DNA of 64,000 nt, from positions 335,129 to 399,128 of the forward strand of contig JANQJU010000023.1 of assembly GCA_028281495.1 (NCBI GenBank), in the 5' to 3' direction. The notes below the pieces were generated by a model. The model was not told the origin of the DNA. It saw only the letters and a list, made by a program, of their open reading frames with translations, and ran no database searches. The position numbers and the translations under genes are program-made. Below are positions 17,008 through 25,543 of this stretch, piece after piece. How positions within the stretch are numbered: the stretch's first letter is position 1; every line of letters begins with the position of its first letter. This DNA comes from SAR324 cluster bacterium. GTDB lineage: Bacteria > SAR324 > NAC60-12.

Positions 17008-17997
17008 ATGCTGTATAAACTCTACTTAGTCATCCGTAACATCTTCTTGGTGCTGAAAGTCAAAAAGGTGCTAGATGCTACCGAGAAAAGAACTCTCATC
17101 GCTTTGGGCCTCATGGTGTTCCTACTGGTTTCGATAGGAGGTCTTGCGTGGATGAGTTTTGATATCGTTCGACCTGGGGAAAGGGGAGTTTATGTATTCC
17201 TGGGGAAATCCGATGAGGAAGCACTGCCCGAAGGGTTTCATTGGAAAGTTCCGTTGATGGCCAAGATCGTCAAAATCAATGTGCGCCAGGTGGTTTTTGA
17301 TCAAAAGGCAGAAGCCTCCTCCAAAGATTTGCAAACCGTTTACACGGGCATTGCCGTGAACTATTTTCCCACTCCGGACGTCGTTTGGAAACTGTTCCTT
17401 GATGTAGGACACGCTAACGCAACCTGGGAAAATGTGTTGCTTCGGCCTGCCATCCAAGAAATCACGAAAGCGATCACTGCCCGCTTCACCGCCGAAGAGT
17501 TGATTACCAAACGCGCGGAAGCCAAACGTCAAATCACCAAAGAAATCATCGGCCGATTGGTCCGAGAAAACATCAATGTCAGTGAGGTTTCGATCACCGA
17601 TTTTAAATTCAATAAACCGTTCAACGACGCCATTGAAGCCAAACAGATTGCAGAACAACGAGCCAAGCAGGCAGAAAACGAATTGATCCAGGTGGAAGTG
17701 GATGCCAAGCAACTCATCGTCAAAGCCAATGCAGAACGGCAGGCCACGATCCATATTGCGGAAGGCAAAGCACGGGAAATCGAACTCTTGACCGAAGCCG
17801 AAGCCAAATTTCATGCAACTTTGGCCAAAGTCCTCACCCCGTCCAGTTTGCAACTCCGCTTCATCGAACGCTGGAATGGCATCCTTCCTAAAGTGTCGGC
17901 CGGGAACGAACCCTTTGAAGTCACATTGCCTCAATCCCTGCTGGAGTCGACTCCACCTGTGCCGAAAACCCAACCGGTTCTCTCAGAAAAAAAATAA
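17008..17997 (+). CDS. SPFH/Band 7 (prohibitin-like) membrane protein
   Basis: This 329-residue protein has one transmembrane segment at residues about 33-52 (LIALGLMVFLLVSIGGLAW). An SPFH domain follows, beginning IVRPGERGVYVFLGK and running to about residue 210. A long charged coiled coil then covers residues 210-285 (AKQIAEQRAKQAENEL region). The fold and order match eukaryotic prohibitins and bacterial HflC/HflK. Only one member is present, not an hflK-hflC pair. Such proteins assemble membrane rings that scaffold proteases or organise microdomains. The frame extends back to a TTG at 16864. That extension is encoded by the minisatellite, so the ATG at 17008 is preferred, with a weak CAGGA before it. 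Confidence 0.88.
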   Translation: MLYKLYLVIRNIFLVLKVKKVLDATEKRTLIALGLMVFLLVSIGGLAWMSFDIVRPGERGVYVFLGKSDEEALPEGFHWKVPLMAKIVKINVRQVVFDQKAEASSKDLQTVYTGIAVNYFPTPDVVWKLFLDVGHANATWENVLLRPAIQEITKAITARFTAEELITKRAEAKRQITKEIIGRLVRENINVSEVSITDFKFNKPFNDAIEAKQIAEQRAKQAENELIQVEVDAKQLIVKANAERQATIHIAEGKAREIELLTEAEAKFHATLAKVLTPSSLQLRFIERWNGILPKVSAGNEPFEVTLPQSLLESTPPVPKTQPVLSEKK

Positions 17998-18184
17998 CTG
18001 GCCTGCCCTATTAGAAGCGGATTCCTGTTCCCCTTAAAACATAAATTGTCAGTGGATGGATTCGCTTTCAAATAATATTCTATAAAATAGATAAAATAAG
18101 TTGAAACATGAATCTATTTATTTTATTTTGTAGAAAAAATTCATCAACGCCAGTTTCACTCAAAGACAGCTTTTGGAGGAAAAG

Positions 18185-18490
18185 ATGCCTCACCCTTCCT
18201 TTTATAAATCCTTAACGAGTTGGTGCCTTTTGGTCTGCTTTTTTTGTGCATGGAATGCTTCTCCACTCGGGGCTTCCCCTGATTATTGGCCGACCAACGG
18301 TTGGCGTGCCTCCACTCCCGAAGCGCAAGGGATGGATTCGGGAAAGCTCATTGAAATGATCGAGGCCGTCCGTCAGGAAGGTTATGCGCTCGACAATATT
18401 ACTGTCATCCGAAACGGGTATGTGGTGATGGATGCATATCGAAATCCATTTCCGAAAGACACCAAACATGTGGTGCATTCCATCGAGTAG
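18185..18490 (+). pseudogene. Truncated serine hydrolase (class C beta-lactamase-like), N-terminal fragment only
   Basis: The fragment starts at an ATG preceded by GGAGG at a good distance. It encodes a signal peptide (cleavage near LGAS) and then the conserved opening of secreted class C beta-lactamase-family hydrolases: GWRASTPEAQGMDSGKL, then ITVIRNGYVVMDAYRNPF. It stops at a TAG directly after HVVHSIE, just where the family continues into the catalytic SxxK motif. About 100 residues remain of a family that usually has 350-450. The region beyond the stop is the 3' end of the oppositely oriented GST gene, so the rest was lost in a rearrangement, not by a simple nonsense mutation. It cannot be active. 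Confidence 0.8.
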
Positions 18491-18517
18491 TTCAACTCAT
18501 TTTGCTTTTCTATTAGT

Positions 18518-19309
18518 TCAATCCGTTTTGATTTGGATTGCCGGAGGAACCAAAGGCGGTTCCCCAACCAAATAGGGTCGCATCCGTTCGAGCCAAGCGA
18601 GCACCATGGGCCATTCCCCAATATCTTCTGTTCCACGCAACCCCACAGCCCGGTAGATCGTGAACAATGGGTACACGGAAAAATCAGGGAGAGATGGCAC
18701 CGGGCGTTGTCCCAAAAAAGGACCTTGGCCAAGATGAGTTAAGAATTCCTCATATAATCTCCGTTTTGCGATTTGCAACGGCAGCTCGGTGTCTGTCATG
18801 GCAATCAGCCGTCGAATGAATCCCACCTGTTTGAGAATGAGCGGCCACATCCAGCGAAAAATTGGGGGCAACCCCCCTTGAGCGGTTCGATGCATCACCT
18901 TCCCTAATGTCCAACCATTAATCCATGAATCAAACCCTTCTCCAGGGTAAGCCCGAAACCAACCCGGAATCAATCGGTTCGACACCCACGTGTCAATCGC
19001 TAGCAAGGCGTTCCGTTCTTTCTCATTTTTAGGGAGCAGCAATGGGTGTTCTGGGAACAACTCATCCAACCACAATCCAATGGGGGTGGAATCCGTGCGG
19101 CTCACACGATCAACCGTTAATACTGGAACTTGGGTTCCCATCGGAAGTTCTGCTTTCAAACGCAATGGATTGACGTAGACACACTCGAAAGGAATTTGCT
19201 TGTACAACAAAAAACAATGCACCTTCGCGGCATAAGGACTCATCGCATAGGTGTAGAGACGGATCACGGGGTACTCTTGGAGGGCTTGCGCATCAGAACA
19301 ATCAGTCAT
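18518..19309 (-). CDS. Glutathione S-transferase family protein
   Basis: The protein has about 263 residues from the ATG at 19309. The N-terminal thioredoxin-like domain shows the GST start (IRLYTYAMSPYAAKVHCFLLYKQIPFE, first 30 residues after the leader) and the cis-proline loop GTQVPVL, followed by DSTPIGLWLDELFP, which contributes to glutathione binding. The C-terminal all-helical domain contains LGQGPFLGQRPVPSLPDFSVYPLF, the usual helix-6 region with an Asp N-cap. The frame extends to a TTG at 19336, but the ATG is the simpler choice. The upstream region at 19338-19350 carries one copy of the CCGGTTTC palindrome that is repeated before the beta-glucosidase gene, so the two divergent genes may share a regulator. 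The substrate is unknown. Confidence 0.87.
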   Translation of the reverse strand: MTDCSDAQALQEYPVIRLYTYAMSPYAAKVHCFLLYKQIPFECVYVNPLRLKAELPMGTQVPVLTVDRVSRTDSTPIGLWLDELFPEHPLLLPKNEKERNALLAIDTWVSNRLIPGWFRAYPGEGFDSWINGWTLGKVMHRTAQGGLPPIFRWMWPLILKQVGFIRRLIAMTDTELPLQIAKRRLYEEFLTHLGQGPFLGQRPVPSLPDFSVYPLFTIYRAVGLRGTEDIGEWPMVLAWLERMRPYLVGEPPLVPPAIQIKTD

Positions 19310-19387
19310 GAGGGTTTCTCGGGTATAAGGAGCCAATCCGGTTTCGAAACAGGCAGTCTATCGCTTTTCACGAAAATCTACGAATCC

Positions 19388-19401
19388 TGAAACCGGTTTC
19401 T
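19388..19401. promoter_or_regulatory. Palindromic operator-like site (TGAAACCGGTTTC)
   Basis: This site reads TGAAACCGGTTTCT and is one of four strong copies, plus a weaker one at 19338-19350, between the GST and beta-glucosidase genes. The central CCGG with AAA/TTT arms resembles LacI-family sugar-repressor operators. No repressor gene is present in the window. Confidence 0.6.
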
Positions 19402-19474
19402 GGATTTTTGATCCGTTTTCAATAATAAAATCAATACACTCGCTTTTTCCAAGAAATTTCTACCGAATTTTCAG

Positions 19475-19503
19475 TTGACAGACCGTTAGAGGTTTACTAG
19501 TTT
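19475..19503 (+). promoter_or_regulatory. Candidate promoter of the beta-glucosidase gene
   Basis: A perfect TTGACA at 19475-19480 stands 17 bp before a weak minus-10 region (TAGTTT, 19498-19503). It lies immediately upstream of the operator copy at 19509-19524, so a bound repressor would block it. Confidence 0.4.
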
Positions 19504-19508
19504 TGAAA

Positions 19509-19524
19509 CTGAAACCGGTTTTAG
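19509..19524. promoter_or_regulatory. Operator-like palindrome, copy 2 (CTGAAACCGGTTTTAG)
   Basis: An exact copy of the site at 19542-19557, 33 bp away centre to centre (about three helical turns). That places both on the same DNA face. It overlaps the expected start of transcription for the beta-glucosidase gene. Confidence 0.6.
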
Positions 19525-19541
19525 ATATTGTTTGTCTACAA

Positions 19542-19557
19542 CTGAAACCGGTTTTAG
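19542..19557. promoter_or_regulatory. Operator-like palindrome, copy 3 (CTGAAACCGGTTTTAG)
   Basis: Identical over 16 bases to the copy at 19509-19524. The paired spacing favours cooperative binding of a dimeric or tetrameric sugar-responsive repressor, which is an inference. Confidence 0.6.
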
Positions 19558-19613
19558 TAAGAGTCTTTTAAATCAAACATATTCTTTTGATAAATGAAGC
19601 CTATTGGCCACTT

Positions 19614-19629
19614 CTGAAACCGATTTTAG
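19614..19629. promoter_or_regulatory. Operator-like palindrome, copy 4 (CTGAAACCGATTTTAG)
   Basis: This differs from copies 2 and 3 by one base (CCGA instead of CCGG). It lies in the untranslated leader about 90 bp before the start codon. Its distance of 72 bp from copy 3 would allow DNA looping. Confidence 0.55.
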
Positions 19630-19718
19630 TACAACAAGGCAAATGGGGCACGGGAAGTTATCTAAGTGACTTTAGAAAAATTTGCCAATCTCTACAATCT
19701 ACTCAATGGGAGGGTGTG

Positions 19719-22700
19719 ATGCGTTTAAACAAAAATTCTTGGAAAACTTGGCTAGTGGGCCTGTCGGCAACGGTGCTTTCAGGCTGCTATGCGACGGCTG
19801 ACAGCAATTCGACCAAAGTCGATACGGCCTCGGTCGATTTCTTATCGTATACTTGTCCTTATGAAACCACGGCGTTGGCAGCGGATCCTGCCGACCTCGA
19901 AAGTCGGGTACAAAGCTTATTGGCAGGGATGACGTTGGATCAAAAAATTGGGCAGATGGTGCAACCGGAAATCAAGAGTATTACTCCGGAAGAGGCTCAA
20001 GAGTTTTTTATCGGATCCGTACTCAATGGAGGTGGATCTTGGCCTGATGACAACAAAGACGCCAGCTTGCAAGACTGGTTGGATCTCAATCAAGCGTACT
20101 GGGAGGCTTCCACTCATCAAGGTACCTTTCAGCGGGAAGATGGCACACCAGCGATTCCAATCATTTGGGGAACGGATGCGGTGCATGGCCATAACAATGT
20201 GAAAGGGGCCACGCTGTTTCCCCACAATATTGGATTGGGGGCTGCACGAACTCCTGATTTGATGGGGTGTATCGGCGCGGTGACCGCCCGAGAAGTCGCT
20301 GTAACCGGCTTAGATTGGGCTTTTGCACCCACCTTGGCAGTGGCTCGGGATGACCGATGGGGACGCACCTATGAAGGTTTTTCTGAAGAACCTTCTATCG
20401 TGAAAGCCTACGCTGGAAAAATTGTAGAAGGACTGCAAGGGAATTTGAGCGATGCCCATGTCGTGGCCACAGCGAAACATTGGATTGGTGATGGCGGTAC
20501 GACAAGTGGCAAAGACCAAGGGAATACGGAAGTGACCGAAGACACCCTGCGATCCCTTCACATGCAAGGTTACATCACTGCCTTGGAAGCGGGTGTACAA
20601 ACGGTCATGGCTTCCTTCAATAGCTGGAACGGCGAGAAAGCTCACGGTCATGAGTATTTGCTCACCGATCTCCTCAAACGAGAATTGGGCTTCGAGGGTT
20701 ACATCATTTCCGACTGGAACGGCCACGGCCAAGTGGAAGGATGTAGCAATGAAAGCTGTGCTCAAGCCATCAATGCGGGCATTGATATGATCATGGTCCC
20801 CAATGATTGGAAAGCCTTCATTGAAAATACCAAGCAGCAAGTCGAAGACGGCACCATCCCCGTCTCTCGGATTGATGACGCGGTCAGCCGCATCTTGCGA
20901 GTCAAACTCCGAGCAGGATTGATGGACCAAAGCCCATCCCAACGCGCTTTAGCTGGAGAAACTTCGATTGTGGGGTCCGATACCCATCGCGAAGTGGCAC
21001 GAGAAGCTGTACGCCGTTCCTTGGTCCTGCTGAAAAACAAGAACAACCTTTTGCCTTTGGGCGCGGATCGCAAAGTGTTGGTTGCTGGGAAAGGGGCTGA
21101 CAGCCTCATGATGCAAACCGGAGGCTGGACTCTCAGTTGGCAAGGGACTGGCAACACCAACGACGACTTTCCTGGAGCCACTTCGATTTGGGAAGGAATC
21201 AACGCATCGGCATCGCAAGCAACATTGAGCGAAGATGGTTCTGCCGCAGAGACCGAAAGCTTTGATGTGGCCATCGTGGTGATTGGTGAGACTCCCTATG
21301 CCGAAGGGCAAGGCGATATCAGTAAATTCGGCACACTGACTCATAACGAACGTCATCCTGAAGACCTCGCTTTAGTTGAAAAAATTGCAGATCAAGGGAT
21401 TCCAGTCGTGACGGTTTTTTTGACGGGTCGCCCATTGCACGTCAATGGCATCTTGAATCGTTCTGATGCGTTTGTATCCGCATGGTTGCCTGGGAGTGAA
21501 GGCACCGGAGTGGCCGATGTGTTGTTCCGAGATGCCTCTGGAAACATTCAACACGATTTCCAAGGAAGGCTTTCGTTTTCTTGGCCAAGAACAGCTTGCC
21601 AAACCCCATTGAACGTTGGTGATGACGATTACGATGCGTTGTTTCCGTTTGGTTATGGGTTGACCTATAGCGATACGGATACCTTGGGAGATGGCCTCCC
21701 GGCAGGCACTTCCGACATCGGGTGTGATGCTCCCGACCCCAGTGAAGCCGGCACTACCGAAGAACCCCAAGAGGTGTATTCTGGGGGAGCTGTTCAAGAG
21801 CCGTGGACTTTATATGTTGGCGATCCATCCAACTGGGGCGGATCTCCTGTGGGAGAAACCGGTGGTTTGGAAAATTTGAGCGTGACGACGGTGGATGGCT
21901 CTATTCAAGGCAGTGCCAAAAGAGTGGTACACACCGGTACTGGTCAGTTTTATGCTCAAAACGGTACAGAACAAGGACTGGATTTGGCAGCCTATGGCAA
22001 TTCCAATACCTCGATCCAGTTCCGCATCCAGATGCGTCAATACCCCTCCGAGTTGGTCAATCTGGCGGTCCATTGTGTGTGGCCTTGTGCTTCCGAATTG
22101 GCTTTGGATGGAGTGCTCAGTGCGCTACCACTCAATACCTGGAGCGACGTGAGCGTGCCGTTGCAGTGTTTTCTGAGTTCATTGGATCTAACGAATGTCA
22201 ACACGCCCTTTTTGATGTATACGGAAGGCACTCTGGAATACGATATTGAAAACATCCGTTGGGTTCCCAATACGGCAGACGCGGAACCGGATTGCAGTGT
22301 GTACCAGCGAGCCGCCGTGACCACGGGAGAAGCTGTGGATGTTGGAAATACCTTGGAAGTTTATACCGATGGAGTGGGTGCTCTGTGGGATTCCGGCTTG
22401 GGTAAGTTTGAGGAAAATGCCGACAAAATCACGATCCAAGAAGTGGCTGAAACCAATCGAGGCACCGTGTTGGATTTGAATTTCAGTTCGAGTGTGGAAG
22501 GGAGCGGGGTCGTGTATATCCGAACCACGACTGCTAAAGACTTGAGTGCCTGGGGAACCACAGGCACCTTAGAGTTCGATTTGAAGGTCCTGGATTTTGG
22601 AAGCAATACCAACGGATTGATCGTCAAGATTGAATGTGGTTTTCCGTGTCAAACAGGCGATTTTCCCATCACGTCTCCCACCGTAGGTGAATGGACCTCT

Positions 22701-22865
22701 TACAGTCTGTCCTTGCAAGAGATGGCAACCAACCCGAATGCCTCGACGGACCCTGCCTTTACGTATAATTTGATAGACACTCCCTTTGTCATTTTCCCCG
22801 CTTGGGGTGATCAAAATGGGGTGCATCTTCAGGTCGATAATATCCGGTGGGTTCTGCCAGAATGA
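19719..22865 (+). CDS. GH3 beta-glucosidase lipoprotein with two C-terminal ExoP-type galactose-binding-like domains
   Basis: The 1048-residue protein starts at the ATG at 19719 (GGGAGGG upstream). It carries a lipoprotein signal with lipobox LSGC, Cys23, so it is anchored in the outer or inner membrane leaflet. The GH3 alpha/beta barrel follows, with the nucleophile Asp332 in IISDWNGHG and the KHWIGDGGT substrate loop. Next come the second GH3 domain and two tandem beta-sandwich domains of the ExoP type. These start near IYVGDPSNWGG and LEVYTDGVGALWD, and both end in an (E/V)D-N-IRWV strand. Exo-1,4/1,3-beta-glucosidases of this type release glucose from the non-reducing ends of beta-glucans. 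The usual enzyme has one ExoP domain. The multiple operators upstream suggest sugar-regulated expression. The open frame begins at a TTG at 19587, but the lipoprotein signal fixes the start. Confidence 0.93.
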   Translation: MRLNKNSWKTWLVGLSATVLSGCYATADSNSTKVDTASVDFLSYTCPYETTALAADPADLESRVQSLLAGMTLDQKIGQMVQPEIKSITPEEAQEFFIGSVLNGGGSWPDDNKDASLQDWLDLNQAYWEASTHQGTFQREDGTPAIPIIWGTDAVHGHNNVKGATLFPHNIGLGAARTPDLMGCIGAVTAREVAVTGLDWAFAPTLAVARDDRWGRTYEGFSEEPSIVKAYAGKIVEGLQGNLSDAHVVATAKHWIGDGGTTSGKDQGNTEVTEDTLRSLHMQGYITALEAGVQTVMASFNSWNGEKAHGHEYLLTDLLKRELGFEGYIISDWNGHGQVEGCSNESCAQAINAGIDMIMVPNDWKAFIENTKQQVEDGTIPVSRIDDAVSRILRVKLRAGLMDQSPSQRALAGETSIVGSDTHREVAREAVRRSLVLLKNKNNLLPLGADRKVLVAGKGADSLMMQTGGWTLSWQGTGNTNDDFPGATSIWEGINASASQATLSEDGSAAETESFDVAIVVIGETPYAEGQGDISKFGTLTHNERHPEDLALVEKIADQGIPVVTVFLTGRPLHVNGILNRSDAFVSAWLPGSEGTGVADVLFRDASGNIQHDFQGRLSFSWPRTACQTPLNVGDDDYDALFPFGYGLTYSDTDTLGDGLPAGTSDIGCDAPDPSEAGTTEEPQEVYSGGAVQEPWTLYVGDPSNWGGSPVGETGGLENLSVTTVDGSIQGSAKRVVHTGTGQFYAQNGTEQGLDLAAYGNSNTSIQFRIQMRQYPSELVNLAVHCVWPCASELALDGVLSALPLNTWSDVSVPLQCFLSSLDLTNVNTPFLMYTEGTLEYDIENIRWVPNTADAEPDCSVYQRAAVTTGEAVDVGNTLEVYTDGVGALWDSGLGKFEENADKITIQEVAETNRGTVLDLNFSSSVEGSGVVYIRTTTAKDLSAWGTTGTLEFDLKVLDFGSNTNGLIVKIECGFPCQTGDFPITSPTVGEWTSYSLSLQEMATNPNASTDPAFTYNLIDTPFVIFPAWGDQNGVHLQVDNIRWVLPE

Positions 22866-22872
22866 TTGGTTG

Positions 22873-22917
22873 GAGATTCCGCTGCTCGCGCATCGTCACG
22901 GTGCAATGCGGAATCTC
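22873..22917 (+). terminator. Stem-loop after the beta-glucosidase gene
   Basis: A perfect 10-bp stem (GAGATTCCGC / GCGGAATCTC) with a 25-base loop begins eight bases after the stop codon. No T-run follows, so it may be a stabilising or Rho-assisted structure, not a classic intrinsic terminator. Confidence 0.45.
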
Positions 22918-23014
22918 AGATCTGTTGGCTTGAATGTTCATTTGATCCGCCTTAGTCCACACCGATCCATATCCAATGGAATATTGTGAACAACTTAAGA
23001 AAGGTAAGGTGCAA

Positions 23015-23821
23015 ATGACTTCTCAAGAACAACTGATTCAACAACTGCATCAACTGGGTGTGATTCCTGGCTGCGTGCTGGTGGTGCATTGTGCATTTTC
23101 AAAAGTGAAACCTGTTGAAAATGGCCCCTTGGGATTGATTGCATCACTACAACAGGCCTTGGAAGATGAAGGGACCTTGGTCATGCCCAGCATGATGGGG
23201 GATGAGCCGGTCCCGTTTGATCCCAAAACCACGCAATGTTTGGACATGGGCGTGGTGGCAAATACATTTTGGCAACAACCCGGCATTTTGCGCAGCGACT
23301 GTCCTCATGCGTTTTCTGCGACCGGGCCTCAAGCCGAATGGATCACCTCAGCTCACCCCATCGATCCTCCTCATGGTTTGGATAGCCCCGTCGGGCGTGT
23401 CTACGAACTGGATGGCTATGTGTTGCTGCTGGGAGTGGGACACGATGCCAATACCACCGTCCATTTAGCAGAGGATATGGCAGGAGTCCGTTATCGCCGC
23501 CAAACGTCGGTGCCTTTGTATCAAGACGGCAAATTGATCCAATTCGACTATGAAGAAATCGACCATTGTTGCGAAAATTTCAATAAAGTCGATCAATGGT
23601 TGGATGCCGAACAATTGCAGCGCAAAGGGACGGTAGGCCATGCAAAAGCCCGTTTGATGCGGTCTCGGGACGTTGTGAACGTGGTCACCGCTCGATTGCA
23701 ACAGGAAGAGACGATTTTCCTCCATCCCTATGGAGTCGACGAAGAATGCGACGAAGCCCGTGCGAGTATCGGGATCGGCAGTCTTGGCTCAATTTCGGGT
23801 GAAGGTAAAAGTTCCCAATGA
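23015..23821 (+). CDS. AAC(3)-family (aminoglycoside N3-) acetyltransferase-like protein
   Basis: The protein has about 268 residues from the ATG at 23015, which has AAGGT nearby. An ATG at 22976 in the same frame lacks a ribosome binding site. The antibiotic-NAT signatures are present: [18 protein letters not shown] near the N-terminus, [16 protein letters not shown], the [15 protein letters not shown] loop, [30 protein letters not shown], and a C-terminal domain with [10 protein letters not shown]. The family transfers acetyl from acetyl-CoA to amino sugars or other amines. Chromosomal members such as YokD often have unknown substrates, so resistance should not be assumed. Its last 33 bases overlap the 3' end of the convergent spondin-domain gene. 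Confidence 0.88.
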   Translation: MTSQEQLIQQLHQLGVIPGCVLVVHCAFSKVKPVENGPLGLIASLQQALEDEGTLVMPSMMGDEPVPFDPKTTQCLDMGVVANTFWQQPGILRSDCPHAFSATGPQAEWITSAHPIDPPHGLDSPVGRVYELDGYVLLLGVGHDANTTVHLAEDMAGVRYRRQTSVPLYQDGKLIQFDYEEIDHCCENFNKVDQWLDAEQLQRKGTVGHAKARLMRSRDVVNVVTARLQQEETIFLHPYGVDEECDEARASIGIGSLGSISGEGKSSQ

Positions 23822-24610
23822 AGGGACGGTGCCGTTCACTTCAAATACACCTGTCGTCAATCGTGCAATGGCTTCGCGAGGACTGGTATTGCTATTGACA
23901 GAGGTGTATTCAGTCCCGCTATCCGTTCCTGCATCATAAGCGAAAAGCTCCACGGTCTTGGAACTCAGCCATTCATTGTTTTCACAAAATTCCAATCCCG
24001 AAACCCCCACGAACCAATCGGGGCTGGGGGCAATCATGGAAACCAGGCTGACTCTGGAAAACTCGGAAGTCATCTCAAAATCCAAAGTGACGGACCCTGG
24101 CGAAGAACTGATCCCACCACCGGAAAGCTCAGAGCCTGCGGTCTGTGCTGTAATGGCGGTAGCCACTTCGCTACTAAGCAAGCTTTTGCCCCCCGTTTCT
24201 GCCATGAGTTCAATGCCATCCGAGGCGGTGGCACCACTGGCCCAAAACGTGACGTCAGCATTATGTGTCGCCCCAATCAGGCCGGAAAAATGAGCCCCGG
24301 TTGGAAAATCAGTCGGGTGGGTGGTGGAACTCCAAGTGCTTTGAAAGACAACCGTATAATTGGCAGTTCCCGAGCACCCAGTAGCAGTGTCCGCGGTGTT
24401 TGTGGAATCTTCCGTTGTGGAACCCTCCATTGTAGAATCTCCAGTTGCAGTATCCTCCATCATGGCATCTTCCTGGGAATCTAAGTCATCGTCGTCATCA
24501 TTACCCGATGATCCTGCGCATCCCCAGCATGCGAGACTCACGGCCACGATCAACAACATTTGCGTGATTACAGATTTCCATTTTGCTGATTTGATTTCAA
24601 AGTCCATCAT
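23789..24610 (-). CDS. Spondin-N domain lipoprotein
   Basis: This 273-residue exported protein begins with a strong ribosome binding site (GGAGG) and two adjacent ATG codons. The hydrophobic signal ([16 protein letters not shown]) ends in a cysteine cluster that is lipobox-like but not canonical. An acidic Asp/Thr/Ser-rich linker (about residues 33-80) would hold the domain away from the membrane. Residues about 84-230 form a Spondin-N domain: [15 protein letters not shown] opening, [11 protein letters not shown], then the hallmark [14 protein letters not shown] and the [13 protein letters not shown] calcium-site region. Bacterial spondin-N proteins are surface or secreted; the ligand is unknown. 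The gene is convergent with the AAC(3)-like gene and overlaps it by 33 bp. Confidence 0.88.
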   Translation of the reverse strand: MMDFEIKSAKWKSVITQMLLIVAVSLACWGCAGSSGNDDDDDLDSQEDAMMEDTATGDSTMEGSTTEDSTNTADTATGCSGTANYTVVFQSTWSSTTHPTDFPTGAHFSGLIGATHNADVTFWASGATASDGIELMAETGGKSLLSSEVATAITAQTAGSELSGGGISSSPGSVTLDFEMTSEFSRVSLVSMIAPSPDWFVGVSGLEFCENNEWLSSKTVELFAYDAGTDSGTEYTSVNSNTSPREAIARLTTGVFEVNGTVPSLGTFTFTRN

Positions 24611-24825
24611 GTTCCTCCATAAGGCGATTCAATGTTTAGCATTAACCTGAATTCGAGATACGAGCCTCCTTTGTAGAGAAGTGTTCAGGAGTTATTTGCG
24701 ACTTAACTCAAAACACATCAATGAGAAGGCAAGATGAATTTATTGGAATTGTTTTATGATGTCGATGATTTCGGAGGAGATACCGATGGCCACAGCCTTC
24801 ATAAACGGTGGTAACGATCCTCCGT

Positions 24826-25101
24826 TCATGCGCTATCATATTCTTTAAGAATTTTTTCGTTTTTTGCATCTTGGATCTGGTTGATCAATTTTTGTGCTTC
24901 GTGTTCGTCTCGCATCGTCTTCGAGAGCATGAAGGAAGATCCGGTTAAAAAGAGCGTTCCCATTGCCATGTAGCCTTTCGCCCAATAGTCAGCAGGTAAG
25001 AAAAAAATACCGACACCCACAGCAGCAAGTGCCACCGCGAAACACATTTTGACAAAGAATAACCACGCTGCTGAGTCTTTTTGTATTCCATTAGTTTCCA
25101 T
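24826..25101 (-). CDS. YiaA/YiaB-family inner membrane protein
   Basis: This 91-residue protein has two transmembrane helices (FVKMCFAVALAAVGVGIFFLP and GYMAMGTLFLTGSSFMLS) separated by the short loop ADYWAK. A charged cytoplasmic tail begins KTMRDEHEAQKL. This arrangement and the W-x-K-G-Y / SKTxRDEHEA pattern are those of the YiaAB two-helix family, whose function is unknown. A GGAGA ribosome binding site precedes the ATG. The gene stands alone. Confidence 0.88.
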   Translation of the reverse strand: METNGIQKDSAAWLFFVKMCFAVALAAVGVGIFFLPADYWAKGYMAMGTLFLTGSSFMLSKTMRDEHEAQKLINQIQDAKNEKILKEYDSA

Positions 25102-25138
25102 AATTCGTCTCCATTTTTATAGTGGTGAATTGATTGAT

Positions 25139-25247
25139 TTTAAATTAAGCACTGTTCAATTATGTGCAAAATCACTTTCTGATTTGTTCAAGAAAGTCAC
25201 TTCTTTCTCAAACAGATTCAAACTAATTGAACAATGTTTAATTTAAA
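25139..25247. repeat. 109-bp palindromic element with 24-bp arms
   Basis: The arms at 25139-25162 and 25224-25247 are inverted copies matching at 22 of 24 bases (core TTCAATTA / TAATTGAA). The interior contains a second small hairpin (ACTTTCT / AGAAAGT). There is no coding potential inside. The shape fits a MITE-like relic or an extruding cruciform. I see no flanking target duplication. Confidence 0.6.
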
Positions 25248-25339
25248 TTTGATGGCACGTCAAGGCAAAAGTTCATCTTCCGCAATCGCTTGATTCAAAT
25301 TGTCTCGTTAATCAAGCTGTTCTGTTCGATCAGGTGGTA

Positions 25340-25393
25340 CCAATTATTGTACTTGTACTGATTATTGTACTTGTACTGATTATTGTACGTAAT
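25340..25393. repeat. 18-bp tandem repeat, three units (ATTATTGTACTTGTA core)
   Basis: Units lie at 25340-25357, 25358-25375 and 25376-25393. The last diverges at its final six bases. The repeated TTGTAC is itself palindrome-like (GTAC centre). It lies upstream of the GNAT gene. Confidence 0.9.
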
Positions 25394-25543
25394 CCATAAT
25401 AGGCCTTTTATCCAAAATATAGAGAATCCATCGCAGTTGGGACATTTGAGTATTTCTCTGTCACTCTTACACTCAATAGAAACCCGATAATCAAAGCATA
25501 CGAACGTACAATACGTTCAAGAACGAGAGATTGGAAAGAAACC

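Larger units (their letters stand above)
25102..25543. other. Non-coding gap holding a large inverted repeat and an 18-bp minisatellite
   Basis: No gene is visible. The gap holds the imperfect palindrome at 25139-25247 and the tandem repeat at 25340-25393, described separately. The promoter of the GNAT gene at 25544 should lie in the last 150 bases. Confidence 0.6.

Noticed and set aside
17122..17973. A 283-codon frame antisense to the SPFH gene
   Set aside because: Phe/Gly-rich composition typical of a shadow frame of a charged coiled coil. The plus-strand protein is clearly the real one.
23015..23821. Calling the AAC(3)-like gene an aminoglycoside resistance determinant
   Set aside because: Family membership alone does not show resistance. 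Chromosomal relatives frequently have no such activity, and no resistance context is present.
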